A stretch of DNA of 49,953 nucleotides from Anaerolineae bacterium (GTDB lineage: Bacteria; Chloroflexota; Anaerolineae; B4-G1): assembly GCA_016783285.1 (NCBI GenBank), contig JADHWW010000002.1, forward strand, positions 1 to 49,953, given 5' to 3'. Under the pieces are notes generated by a model. It saw nothing but the letters and a program-made list of their open reading frames with translations, ran no database searches and was not told where the DNA came from. The translations under genes and the position numbers were made by a program. Numbering within the stretch: position 1 is the first letter of the stretch; each line of letters begins with the position of its first letter. Positions 7,455 to 14,795 of this stretch are shown piece by piece.

Positions 7455-8368
7455 TGGTGACTGACCTCCCCATCTGCGATTACGAAGGCTACGCCTATGA
7501 CGAGTTCTGGGGGCAGGGGCGGGAGTACGAGGACGCGGTCGAACGGGCCACGCTGCACCGACTGCTGCCCCCCGCCGGGCGGCGTCTGGTCGAGATCGGC
7601 GCGGGCTACGGGCGGCTCGCTCCCCTCTACGGCGGCTACGACGAGGTGGTGTTTTTCGACTATGCGCTCTCGCAACTGCGGCAGGCCCGGGAACTGTGGG
7701 GGAATACCGGCCCCGGCGGCCGGCCGCGCTACGTCTACGTCGCCGGCGACTTTTACAAATTACCCTTCGCCCCCGGCCTCTTCGACACGGTGACGATGGT
7801 GCGCACGCTCCACCACGCCGCCGACGCGCCGGCGGTGCTGTGCGGCGTGGCCCAGATTCTGGCGCCCGACGGCACGTTCGTGCTAGAGTTCGCCAACAAG
7901 CGCAACCTGAAGGCGATCCTGCGCTACCTGCTGCGCCGGCAAGACTGGTCACCCTTCGACCGGCAGCCGGTCGAGTTCGTAAAACTGAACTTTGACTTCC
8001 ATCCGGCCTGGATGCGAGAGATACTGGCCGAGGTCGGGCTGCAGGTGCAAAAGATGCGCACCGTCTCCCATTTCCGGCTCGGCCCACTCAAGCGGGTGGC
8101 GCCCACGGGGCTGCTCGTACTGCTCGACCGGCTGTTGCAGCCAACGGGCCCGCTGTGGCAACTGTCGCCCAGCGTCTTTGTGCGCTGCGCGGTCCGTGCC
8201 GACAAACCCGCCGCCCCGCCGGGCGCTTTCTTCCGCTGCACCACCTGTGGTTCGACCAACCTGGTGGACGAGGGGGAGACGCTTTCTTGCACCGATTGTG
8301 GTGCGCGTTTCGCGGTACGTGATACCATCTACGACTTTAAGACGCCGCTCGGGGGAGAGGTGAGATGA
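7454..8368 (+). CDS. Class I SAM-dependent methyltransferase with C-terminal zinc ribbon
   Basis: A 304-residue protein. The SAM-binding motif I is VEIGAGYGRLAP (~44-55), followed by a DFYKLPFAPGLFDTVTMV post-motif typical of small-molecule methyltransferases. The C-terminal ~40 residues form a zinc ribbon (CTTCGS...CTDCGARF), similar to the Trm112-like fold. Its ATG overlaps the AbiEi-like stop by one base (TGATG), and the next gene overlaps by four, so the three are one operon. Substrate unknown. Confidence 0.85.
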   Translation: MVTDLPICDYEGYAYDEFWGQGREYEDAVERATLHRLLPPAGRRLVEIGAGYGRLAPLYGGYDEVVFFDYALSQLRQARELWGNTGPGGRPRYVYVAGDFYKLPFAPGLFDTVTMVRTLHHAADAPAVLCGVAQILAPDGTFVLEFANKRNLKAILRYLLRRQDWSPFDRQPVEFVKLNFDFHPAWMREILAEVGLQVQKMRTVSHFRLGPLKRVAPTGLLVLLDRLLQPTGPLWQLSPSVFVRCAVRADKPAAPPGAFFRCTTCGSTNLVDEGETLSCTDCGARFAVRDTIYDFKTPLGGEVR

Positions 8369-8790
8369 GTCACGTGATTCGACGACCATTGTTTGCCGAC
8401 CTGATCTTTAACGAGCAGGGACAACCGGTGAAGGCGGTCTATGTCGGCACGGTTCCTCACTACGTCGTGCCGGATGGGGATTTTCAGCGCCACGTCGAAG
8501 CCGAGTACGTGGATCGCCAGATAGTGGGACTGATGCAAGAGCGCATCCTGGCCATGCGTGATTTTATCACCGCCGGGGTGATCCACATGCTCGGCCAGGA
8601 AGACCTGTTCACGCGGGCCTCGATCGAGCACGCCATCGAGAATATGGACCGCATCCTCGAGCCGGGCAATGTGGATGTGGACGAACTACGCACCACGCTG
8701 TGGATGTTAAAGTTCCGCGCTACTGTAAGTGTGCATGGAGAGGTAACGCGGCTGGAGGTCCCCGGCTGGGGGGATGGGGAAAACGAGTAG
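8365..8790 (+). CDS. Conserved hypothetical protein
   Basis: A 141-residue protein with no recognised domain, signal or membrane segment. It opens RRPLFADLIFNEQGQPV and has a helical, acidic C-terminus ending in a GEV-RLEVPGWG segment. It starts inside the methyltransferase stop (ATGA), which argues for translation and shared function. It ends before a hairpin (arms GGCTGGAA/TTCCAGCC, 8831-8850) that separates it from the converging HNH gene. Confidence 0.7.
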   Translation: MSHVIRRPLFADLIFNEQGQPVKAVYVGTVPHYVVPDGDFQRHVEAEYVDRQIVGLMQERILAMRDFITAGVIHMLGQEDLFTRASIEHAIENMDRILEPGNVDVDELRTTLWMLKFRATVSVHGEVTRLEVPGWGDGENE

Positions 8791-8869
8791 TGCCTGTACT
8801 CGTGCGGCTTGCAGAATCGAGATTACCTTGGGCTGGAATCGCTTCCAGCCGATCCGGTTGAGCGCCGGC

Positions 8870-9842
8870 TCAACGCCCGCGGTGAATGCGGGCGTGACAG
8901 TTGGGGCAGAGCACCATCAGGTTGCCCTCGTCGTTGTTCTCGCGATCGCCGTCCTTGTGGTGGACGACCAGGATGTCCGGCTCGGCCAGCCCACAGATCT
9001 GGCAGCGGCCGTGCTCGCGCCGCAGTTGCACCTTGAGCGCGTTGCCACTGGGCGTTCTCTGATGCTGGATCGCGCAGAAGAAGCACAGGCCGGTGAAACC
9101 TTGCATTTGTGCCGTGAGTGCGTCTATCTCACGTACCTGACCACATTGACCGCAACGGACGGGGACACGCCAGTGAATTCTGCCGCTGGGACGTTGCCCA
9201 TCCTTGAACCGCCGTGACCAGTAGACGATCGATCCGTTCTCTATAGCCTTTCAGAAAAAGATTTACAATTTGCATAACGAAAACTACGTTTGACCCTCTA
9301 TATTTGGCGGATTCTGCGTAAAAAGACCAAGATATGGCGGTTATGCGCCTACTCTTCCGCGGAAGAGTGGAAAATGTTTATCTGAAAGGCTATAGTTCCT
9401 CGTCCTCTGTCCTCTCTACCCTGGTACAGGATTGACATAGGCCGGTGAAGCCTTGCGACTGTGCCGTGCTCGTACATACCCTGCGCACCTGGCCGCATTT
9501 GCCGCAGCGCACGGGGATGCGCCAGTGAATCCTACCGCCGGGATATCGCCCATCCTTGAACCGCCGTGACCAGTAGACGATCGATCCGTTCTCCAGTTCC
9601 TCGTCCTCTGTCCTCTCGATTTGAGCACAGATAGAGCACAGGCCGGTGAACTTCGGCCTCCGTGCCGCGCTCGTGTTTACTTCGCGTACCTGACCACACT
9701 GGCCGCAGTGGATGGGGACGCGCCAACGAGTCTCGCCGCTGGCGTACTGTCCGTCTTCAAAGCGGCGTGACCAGTATATGGTACTTCCGTTGGGCAAGCG
9801 TTCGTCCCGTTTCCTGCCTCTCTTGGCCACGCGCCTGGTCAT
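8870..9842 (-). pseudogene. Zinc-module HNH endonuclease gene split by a MITE
   Basis: Read from the ATG at 9842, the gene encodes a basic N-terminus, then three copies of a ~62-residue module (LPNGS or LENGS, WSRRF-DG, a first Cys pair such as CGQC, and FTGLC-xx-C), then an HNH domain (CQICG, HHKDGDRENN, NLMVLCPNCHARIH). A 149-bp MITE with a duplicated TA interrupts a CTA Leu codon between modules 2 and 3: the upstream part stops at the element's TAG and the HNH part has no start. Removing 151 bp restores 822 nt, 273 codons plus stop, with no other defect, so the break looks recent. HNH proteins of this type are often free-standing homing endonucleases. A minus-strand promoter containing an SOS-type box lies upstream at 9994-10022. 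Confidence 0.82.
9244..9392. mobile_element. 149-bp MITE with TA target duplication
   Basis: Perfect terminal inverted repeats (TAGCCTTTCAGA, 9244-9255, and its complement, 9381-9392) are flanked by TA on each side. The interior is A+T-rich, has no gene, and holds an 18-bp palindrome (ACTCTTCCGCGGAAGAGT, near 9350-9367). TA duplication and size fit a Tc1/mariner-IS630-type MITE. The neighbouring uninterrupted repeat of the host gene (9572-9615) shows the pre-insertion sequence. Confidence 0.87.
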
Positions 9843-9888
9843 AGAACCTCTCTACCTCCCGTTCATAGCCGCCGGCTGCTAACCATCT

Positions 9889-9933
9889 GGGCGACGGCCC
9901 GGCCTTGCGCGGCAAGCCTGAAAGGGGTATAAT
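9889..9933 (+). repeat. 45-bp repeat containing a promoter-like core, copy 1
   Basis: Identical at 44 of 45 positions to 13156-13200. It contains TTGCGC (9905-9910), 17 bases, and TATAAT (9928-9933). Both copies lie between a minus-strand cassette gene and a plus-strand chromosomal gene. Here transcription would run toward dnaN. Confidence 0.7.
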
Positions 9934-9993
9934 AAAGGCAGATTGCGTGGCGGACGTGGGCCATCGTGTGCCTTGGTTCTCCACTTTGCTCAA

Positions 9994-10022
9994 AGTATAT
10001 CGTAGAACAAGTGTTCTGTCAA
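9994..10022 (-). promoter_or_regulatory. SOS-type promoter of the zinc-module HNH gene
   Basis: On the minus strand, TTGACA (10022-10017), a 17-base spacer and TATACT (9999-9994) form a near-ideal sigma-70 promoter. The spacer contains GAAC-N4-GTTC (10005-10016, inside a palindrome with arms AGAACA/TGTTCT), the LexA box of Gram-positive-type SOS systems. A LexA dimer here would sit between -35 and -10. The first gene downstream on this strand is the HNH gene starting at 9842, about 145 bases from the predicted start point. Confidence 0.7.
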
Positions 10023-10052
10023 GTGGAGGGGGCGGGCTCGCCTTCATCCCCC

Positions 10053-10076
10053 CGCTGAAGCAGGGAGCCTTCAGCG
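10053..10076. repeat. Hairpin upstream of dnaN
   Basis: Arms CGCTGAAG and CTTCAGCG enclose an 8-base loop. Flanking G/C runs recall ends of IS200/IS605-type elements, but no transposase or TnpB gene is present. Confidence 0.35.
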
Positions 10077-10091
10077 AGGAAATCCTGTGAC

Positions 10092-10120
10092 TTGTGCGGC
10101 TGGTAGAGTTGATGTATACT
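10092..10120 (+). promoter_or_regulatory. dnaN promoter
   Basis: TTGTGC (10092-10097) and TATACT (10115-10120, preceded by TG) are 17 bases apart. GAGGAGG at 10141-10147 is the ribosome site, ten bases before the dnaN ATG. Confidence 0.6.
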
Positions 10121-10156
10121 AACTTTGACCATTAAACTTTGAGGAGGACTAGACTG

Positions 10157-11290
10157 ATGAAGGTCTCCTGCCTGCAGGAAAATTTGAAACGGGGCTTGAA
10201 CATTGTGGGACGGGCGGTCTCGCCCCGCTCCACATTGCCGGTGCTGGGCAACGTATTGCTTGCCACTGATAGTGGCCGGCTAAAGTTGTCCGCGACTAAC
10301 CTCGAGATCGGTATCAACTGTTGGGTCGGGGCCAAGGTGAAGGACGAGGGGGCGATCACCGTGCCGGCGCGTACACTTGCCGATCTCGTGGGTGCGCTGC
10401 CGCCGGAGCAGGTGGATATGGAACTAGTCGTGAGCACGCAGACGCTCAACCTGCGCGCCGGCCGCAGTGAGGCGAATGTCAAGGGCATTGACGCGCAAGA
10501 GTTCCCCATCGTGCCCGTGCCCGAGGGTGAAGGGGGCATCCCTATCGAGTCCAATATTTTACGCGCAGCGATCGAGCAGGTCGCCCTCGCCGCCGCCACC
10601 GACGAGAGTCGCCCGATCCTCACCGGCGTCCTCGCCAAGTTCGAGGGGACGCAACTCACGCTGGCCGCCGCGGACGGATTCCGCTTGGCTGTACGCACCG
10701 TCTCGCTGCCCCAGTCCGTCTCCGATCCCTTTAACATCATAATCCCTAGTCGGGCGTTGGTCGAACTGGGGCGCATCAGCGGCGAGCAGAAAGAGCCGAT
10801 CGTCATCACCGTCACCCCCGCTCGCAACCAGGTACTCTTCCAACTCACCGACATCGTCCTCGTGTCGCAGTTGATTGACGGCAATTTCCCGGACTATCAG
10901 CAGATCATTCCCCGCGATACCACGACGCACACGGTGGTGGACACGGCCGCTTTTACACAGGCCTGCAAGACGGCGCTCATCTTTGCCCGCGACGCAGCCC
11001 ACATCAGCCGCTTGCACATCAAGCCTGGCTCCGAATTGGCGCCGGGCCACGTGATCGTCTCCGCCACCTCGGCCGAGACCGGTGACGACGTGACCGGGTT
11101 GGACGCCAGCATCGAGGGTGAGGAGATCGAGATCGCCTTTAACGTCAAATACTTGCTCGATGTACTCGCGGTGATCGGCGCCCCGCAGGTCGCCTTGGAC
11201 ACCACCACCGCCTCCAGCCCCGGCGTCATCCGGCCCGTGGGTGACGTGGATTTTACGTATGTGATAATGCCAATGCACCTCGGGCATTGA
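10157..11290 (+). CDS. dnaN: DNA polymerase III subunit beta (sliding clamp)
   Basis: A 377-residue clamp that forms a ring dimer on DNA and tethers replicative and repair polymerases. The start is MKVSCLQENLKRGLNIVGRAV with a GAGGAGG site ten bases before; an upstream in-frame start at 10139 would lie on the ribosome site. Three clamp domains are visible by family landmarks: TLPVLGNVLL, the ADGFRLAVR turn of domain 2, and the C-terminal YVIMPMHL. There is no intein or intron. Its neighbours here are not dnaA or recF but endonuclease cassettes on both sides; the LAGLIDADG gene ends on the very next base. Confidence 0.97.
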   Translation: MKVSCLQENLKRGLNIVGRAVSPRSTLPVLGNVLLATDSGRLKLSATNLEIGINCWVGAKVKDEGAITVPARTLADLVGALPPEQVDMELVVSTQTLNLRAGRSEANVKGIDAQEFPIVPVPEGEGGIPIESNILRAAIEQVALAAATDESRPILTGVLAKFEGTQLTLAAADGFRLAVRTVSLPQSVSDPFNIIIPSRALVELGRISGEQKEPIVITVTPARNQVLFQLTDIVLVSQLIDGNFPDYQQIIPRDTTTHTVVDTAAFTQACKTALIFARDAAHISRLHIKPGSELAPGHVIVSATSAETGDDVTGLDASIEGEEIEIAFNVKYLLDVLAVIGAPQVALDTTTASSPGVIRPVGDVDFTYVIMPMHLGH

Positions 11291-12319
11291 TTAATAGCCT
11301 CGCATATACGCCTCCCACACGGCCCGCTTCCTCTGCAGGCACGGCAGGTCGGGAGCGTAGTAGAGCCAGGAGAGCAGTCGGCGCGCCTTGGTACCTGTAA
11401 ATGTCAGCGTAAATGCCCTTTCTGTCTGGCGCACGGTGTTCTCGACCGCCACCAGGCGCACTATGGTGTCGCGGATCCAGACGAGAAAGGGCCGGCAGAC
11501 GGAGGTGAGACTGACGACGAGCCGGTGGCTGTGCGACCATCTCTTGTCAGTGCGCACAAAGATGCTTCCGTCGCCGTCGATGGCGCCGCGCAAAAAATCA
11601 TGGAAGAACTCGTCCGGGACTTTCAAAGCGCCCAGCGTCCTCTCCTTGGTCTTGGCCGGCGTCAGTCCCATGCCCTCAAGGAAACCCCGATAGGCCGGAT
11701 CGCTGAGTGTAACCTGGTGACGCGGTAAACATCCGGGCCTGTGTTGAGTATACACGTGGAGTGAGACTCCCAGGCAGCGCTGGTAAGTCTCAATCAACTC
11801 GCGGTCGGTGGAGGGAAAGGAAACCGTGTTGCGGTGGACCTTTTTCAGATTGCCCTCTGCCGCGACGAGGCCGACGACGTAGGCCAGTTCTGGCAACCAC
11901 CGGTGCAGCACCTCATCAGGCACGGCAGTTTTGAGGACATGTGCTGGAGGTTGAGCCTCAATGCCGTATTCCTTCATCCTCTTTCCAACCGTCGTTGGAT
12001 TACTGCCCAACCGCTCCGCAATTTCGCGTTGGGTAAGGCCCTCCTCGCAGTACAAGTGCTCCAGCGTTGACCTGGGAATCTGGAACATCTTGCCGAGGTC
12101 AACACAAGCGCGGCACAGGCCGGTGAACTTTGGCCCCCGTGCCGTGCTCGCGCCTACTTCGCGCACCTGCCCGCACTGCCCGCAGCGGACGGGGACGCGC
12201 AAACGAATCCTGCCGCTGGCGTACGTTCCGTCCTCGAACCGCCGTGACCAGTTTACCACGGAGCCATTGGGCAGGCGCTCGTCCCGTCTCTTCCGTTTCT
12301 TTGCCCTGCGTTTCGCCAT
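11291..12319 (-). CDS. Free-standing LAGLIDADG homing endonuclease with zinc module and HTH
   Basis: A 342-residue protein. Residues ~1-70 carry the same zinc module as the split HNH gene (DERLPNGS, WSRRFEDG, CGQCGQV, PKFTGLCRAC). Residues ~80-115 form a helix-turn-helix (EEGLTQREIAERLGSNPTTV). The nuclease part has two LAGLIDADG helices, LAYVVGLVAAEGN (~144-156) and FLRGAIDGDGSIFV (~236-249), each with the expected acidic residue. It is not inside an intron or intein. Its ATG lies two bases after the winged-helix stop, so the two are coupled. Its stop abuts the dnaN stop. Target site unknown; a site in or near dnaN would be a natural hypothesis. Confidence 0.85.
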   Translation of the reverse strand: MAKRRAKKRKRRDERLPNGSVVNWSRRFEDGTYASGRIRLRVPVRCGQCGQVREVGASTARGPKFTGLCRACVDLGKMFQIPRSTLEHLYCEEGLTQREIAERLGSNPTTVGKRMKEYGIEAQPPAHVLKTAVPDEVLHRWLPELAYVVGLVAAEGNLKKVHRNTVSFPSTDRELIETYQRCLGVSLHVYTQHRPGCLPRHQVTLSDPAYRGFLEGMGLTPAKTKERTLGALKVPDEFFHDFLRGAIDGDGSIFVRTDKRWSHSHRLVVSLTSVCRPFLVWIRDTIVRLVAVENTVRQTERAFTLTFTGTKARRLLSWLYYAPDLPCLQRKRAVWEAYMRGY

Positions 12320-12320
12320 C

Positions 12321-12848
12321 TCAACCCTCCGAGTCGTTCATTGGCTCATCGTTCATTGTATAATACGTGCCGTTTTTGGTCAACAGCCCCCGCGCCACCA
12401 GGTCGGCCAGGTCCAGCCGCAGGGTCTCGTCTGACCAGAGTGGGCAGAGGGCCCGGTACGTGCCGAGGTCGATCCGGCCGCGCTCGCGCACGCAGCGCAG
12501 GGCCTGTGCCTGGCGCTCGTTGACCAGTGACGCGGCATCCCTCGGATACACGCGGGTCTCTAGGACGTCCGCCAGCGCCCGTACCCCCTCCGGCCCCAGC
12601 ACGCCGGCCCGCTCCTCCTCCGCCAGCGCCAGCGCGTCGCACGCTTCGGACAGAAGGAGCACCGCCGGGGCCTCCAGCGCCGTCCACGGCTGCGGGGCCA
12701 TGTCCCGCTCCAGTTGGCGGCGGAGGTGGGTCAGGCGGGCGACGACGGTCCGGTGGTGCCACCCCGCTATCTTCCATTCCAGCCGCTCGCGCAGGCTGGG
12801 CCCGACTTTGACCAGTCGCATCCTATCGAATCCTTCGAACAGGCTCAT
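12321..12848 (-). CDS. Winged-helix protein of the endonuclease cassette
   Basis: A 175-residue protein. The middle has a helical region (RLEWKIAGWHHRTVVARL, RQLERDMAPQPWTAL). Residues ~125-165 look like a DeoR-type winged helix (PLWSDETLRLDLADLVARG, then TKNGTYYTM). It starts at the ATG overlapping the stop of the small upstream gene and ends two bases before the LAGLIDADG start. A broken homologue is at 6009-6338. It may regulate the cassette; the family is not one I can name. Confidence 0.75.
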   Translation of the reverse strand: MSLFEGFDRMRLVKVGPSLRERLEWKIAGWHHRTVVARLTHLRRQLERDMAPQPWTALEAPAVLLLSEACDALALAEEERAGVLGPEGVRALADVLETRVYPRDAASLVNERQAQALRCVRERGRIDLGTYRALCPLWSDETLRLDLADLVARGLLTKNGTYYTMNDEPMNDSEG

Positions 12849-13099
12849 TTCTCTCCTTTCACGCGGGTTCGCGCCCGCCCGCAACGAGTTGCGGCATCCG
12901 TGAGGGTATAGTAGGTGGCTTTGCGCTGGCCGTGCCGTTGGAGGAGGCCGAGGCAGACGAGTTGAGCGAGGTCGGGGCGCCGGGTCTCGTCGCACCAGAA
13001 GGGTTCGGTGAGGCGAAACGTGCTCTAGGTGACACGGCCGTTCTGGCGGGCAATGGCCAGCACAGTGCGCTGGCGTGCAGTGACACGTGATTCGTTCAC
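12845..13099 (-). pseudogene. Small winged-helix gene with internal stop
   Basis: From a GTG at 13099 (AGGAG just upstream) the frame reads NESRVTARQRTVLAIARQNG, meets TAG near 13025, then continues with FRLTEPFWCDETRRPDLAQL and QRKATYYTL, a DeoR-like winged helix of the same type as the next gene. Its stop overlaps the next ATG (ATGA). One nonsense codon is the only visible defect. The last ~12 codons are formed by a repeat also found at 49613-49647. Confidence 0.6.
12865..12899. repeat. 35-bp dispersed repeat, copy 1
   Basis: Matches 49613-49647 at about 29 of 35 positions; the core CCGCAACGAGTTGCGG is itself a short palindrome. Here it provides the 3' codons of the small winged-helix gene; the other copy lies between the T-box terminator and the NUDIX gene. 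Confidence 0.45.
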
Positions 13100-13130
13100 G
13101 GGATACTCCTTTCTCGTCTTGCGCGGCCCG

Positions 13131-13170
13131 GGGAAAAGCAAAGCCGGGCCATCGTGGGCGACGGCCCGGC
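13131..13170 (-). terminator. GC hairpin with T-rich tail (minus strand)
   Basis: Arms GCCGGGCC (13143-13150) and GGCCCGGC (13163-13170); on the minus strand the stem is followed by TTTGCTTTT. It would stop transcription entering the winged-helix/LAGLIDADG cassette from upstream. It overlaps the left half of the 45-bp repeat. Confidence 0.45.
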
Positions 13171-13200
13171 CTTGCGCGGCCAGCCTGAAAGGGGTATAAT
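13156..13200 (+). repeat. 45-bp repeat containing a promoter-like core, copy 2
   Basis: Second copy of the repeat at 9889-9933. TTGCGC (13172-13177) and TATAAT (13195-13200) are again 17 bases apart, pointing toward the sigma-factor gene 400 bases downstream. Confidence 0.6.
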
Positions 13201-13605
13201 GTGCGACAGGCTGCGCGGTGCGCACGGGTCATCGCGTGGTTCAGGGGGTCGCCGGTGGTCGTACATCGGCGGCCTCCGCTTCACAGAGGCTAGATAGGTT
13301 TTTCGGTGGTCACCTCCTTCTGTGGAGTGGGCGGCGGTTGCTCCTCGCGGGCAAGGTACTCCTCAATGGCGATAAGAGAGCCACAAACTGCGCCTGACCA
13401 CCGGCGCAGAGGTGGAACTGAGCCGGGCGCAGGCGCGGGTGCTGCGGAAACTCCTGGACTGGTAGCTATATCGCCGATGCCACCGCATAACTGCCCCAGC
13501 CAATACTGGCCCGGGGCAGTTCGGTTATGTGGTGATCTGGACAGCAACCGACCGAATAAAACGATAAGCAGCGACGTTGAAGGAATAGAGGGGATAGTCA
13601 GAAAA
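13201..13605. other. Intergenic stretch with a gene fragment
   Basis: No complete gene is visible. Positions 13379-13465 read in frame as KLRLTTGAEVELSRAQARVL followed by RKLLDW and a stop, which looks like the tail of a lost gene. At 13473-13518 an imperfect inverted repeat (CATAACTGCCCC and GGGGCAGTTCGGTTATG) precedes the sigma-factor gene and could be a regulatory hairpin. Confidence 0.4.
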
Positions 13606-14163
13606 GTGAGCGGCCATCCAGCGGCAGAAATCGAGCCCGAACTGATCGCCCAGGCTCAGCAAGGAGACAGACAGGCCTTTGGCGAACTGGTCCGCCGTCA
13701 CCGGGAGGGGGTCATCAACGTGGTGTACAGGATGTGTGGGGATGCGAACCTGGCAGAGGACGCAGCACAAGAGGCGTTCATCCGCGCCTGGCAGCATCTC
13801 CCCAGTTACCGGCCCCGCTCCCCCTTTCGCAACTGGGTGTATCGCATCGCCACCAACGCCGCGCTCGACGTTCTACGTCGCGAGCGAGAGACGGTGGACG
13901 TAGACACGCTATCACTCGCCTCCCCATACGAGGGGCCAGAGGCCACGGTAGAGCGCGGAGAGCGGGGCGAGCGCGTGCGGCGAGCGGTGCTGGCGTTGCC
14001 GCCGGCCAGCCGCGCGGTGCTGGTACTACGCGAGTACGAGGACCTCTCGTACCGGGAGATCGCCGACACGCTGGCTATCCCCATCGGCACGGTGATGTCG
14101 CGGCTGAACTATGCCCGCAACCGGCTGCGCGAGTCGCTGACGCCGTATTTGGAGGTGTTATGA
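13606..14163 (+). CDS. ECF-family RNA polymerase sigma factor
   Basis: A 185-residue sigma factor of the extracytoplasmic-function type. Region 2 is seen at FGELVRRHREGVINVVYRM to NLAEDAAQEAFIRAW-LP-Y-FRNWVYRIATNAALD. Region 4 is VRRAVLALPPASRAVLVLRE with YEDLSYREIADTLAIPIGTV and SRLNYARNRL. GTG 13606 is preferred because GAGGGGATAG lies just upstream and conserved sequence starts shortly after. The next gene, its anti-sigma factor, overlaps by four bases. Confidence 0.93.
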   Translation: MSGHPAAEIEPELIAQAQQGDRQAFGELVRRHREGVINVVYRMCGDANLAEDAAQEAFIRAWQHLPSYRPRSPFRNWVYRIATNAALDVLRRERETVDVDTLSLASPYEGPEATVERGERGERVRRAVLALPPASRAVLVLREYEDLSYREIADTLAIPIGTVMSRLNYARNRLRESLTPYLEVL

Positions 14164-14765
14164 CCGAACACGTGACGGCCCATCTGGGAGCGTACCACGA
14201 CGGCGAGTTGCGGGGGCGCCGGTTGCGACAGGTAGACGCCCACCTGGCGCACTGCGCGATGTGCCGCGCAGAACTGGAGAGAGTGCGGATGCTGGCGACA
14301 CTGTTGCAGGAAAGCCCCGTCGCCGAGAGCCTCACGCCGCCCGAGCACTTCGTGGCGCAGGTGGGGTTGCGGCTGCCACGCCGTCCAATGCAGCCTGCCT
14401 GGCAGAGGGGGCTGGAGATCGGTTGGCGAACGATGCCGCTGGGACTGCTCGGCGCGTGGGCCTTTGTTCAGACGGTGTTCATCGTGGCCGGGATGGTGAT
14501 GATCGCACTGCGGATGGGTCTGGGAGATGACGTAGTGGCGGGATTGTTGCCCGCTTCGCAGCCAAGGTCGTGGCTGGCCCAGGCACTCAGTCTCTCGGAA
14601 GCAAGCCTGAGTGACGTTGGACGAATTGTGCTCCAGTTGCTATCCAATGGAGGGCCTTTGGGCTGGGGCGTCACGTTGAATCTATGTTCACTGGCCGTGA
14701 TTGGCCTGCTGTATTGGAGTTGGCTGGCCAGTTGGGTTGCGAGAACGCGGCTTCCAGGACAGTAA
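14160..14765 (+). CDS. Zinc-finger anti-sigma factor, membrane anchored
   Basis: A 201-residue protein. The N-terminal ~45 residues are a ZAS/zf-HC2 domain (H...HLAHCAMC, giving H-x3-C-x2-C), which binds and holds an ECF sigma factor. Hydrophobic segments near residues 98-120 and 172-192 anchor it in the membrane. It starts inside the sigma stop codon (ATGA), the usual arrangement for a cognate pair. The signal sensed is unknown; the following membrane protein may be part of the response. Confidence 0.87.
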   Translation: MTEHVTAHLGAYHDGELRGRRLRQVDAHLAHCAMCRAELERVRMLATLLQESPVAESLTPPEHFVAQVGLRLPRRPMQPAWQRGLEIGWRTMPLGLLGAWAFVQTVFIVAGMVMIALRMGLGDDVVAGLLPASQPRSWLAQALSLSEASLSDVGRIVLQLLSNGGPLGWGVTLNLCSLAVIGLLYWSWLASWVARTRLPGQ

Positions 14766-14795
14766 CGGATCAGACAATAGAAGGAGTAAACTAGA

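Noticed and set aside
8831..8850. Rho-independent terminator between the convergent genes
   Set aside because: A good 8-bp stem is present but no T-tract follows on either strand.
10021..10090. IS200/IS605 (TnpB) element end or omega-RNA
   Set aside because: A hairpin with G-rich flank is present, but there is no tnpA/tnpB gene and no second end.
9843..10156. Chromosomal replication origin next to dnaN
   Set aside because: No cluster of TTATCCACA-type DnaA boxes or A+T-rich unwinding element was seen; dnaA is absent. Only the parS-like site hints at origin proximity.
10157..11290. Intein or intron in dnaN, suggested by the adjacent LAGLIDADG gene
   Set aside because: The dnaN frame is continuous and of normal length; the LAGLIDADG gene is on the other strand with its own start and stop.
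12341..12903. Plus-strand frames opposite the winged-helix gene
   Set aside because: Their composition is that of a G+C-rich antisense shadow; the minus strand has homology to the dead copy at 6009-6338.
13290..13547. Minus-strand gene opposite the region before the sigma factor
   Set aside because: Low-complexity Pro/Ala/Ser translation with no homologue-like motif; better explained as antisense shadow.
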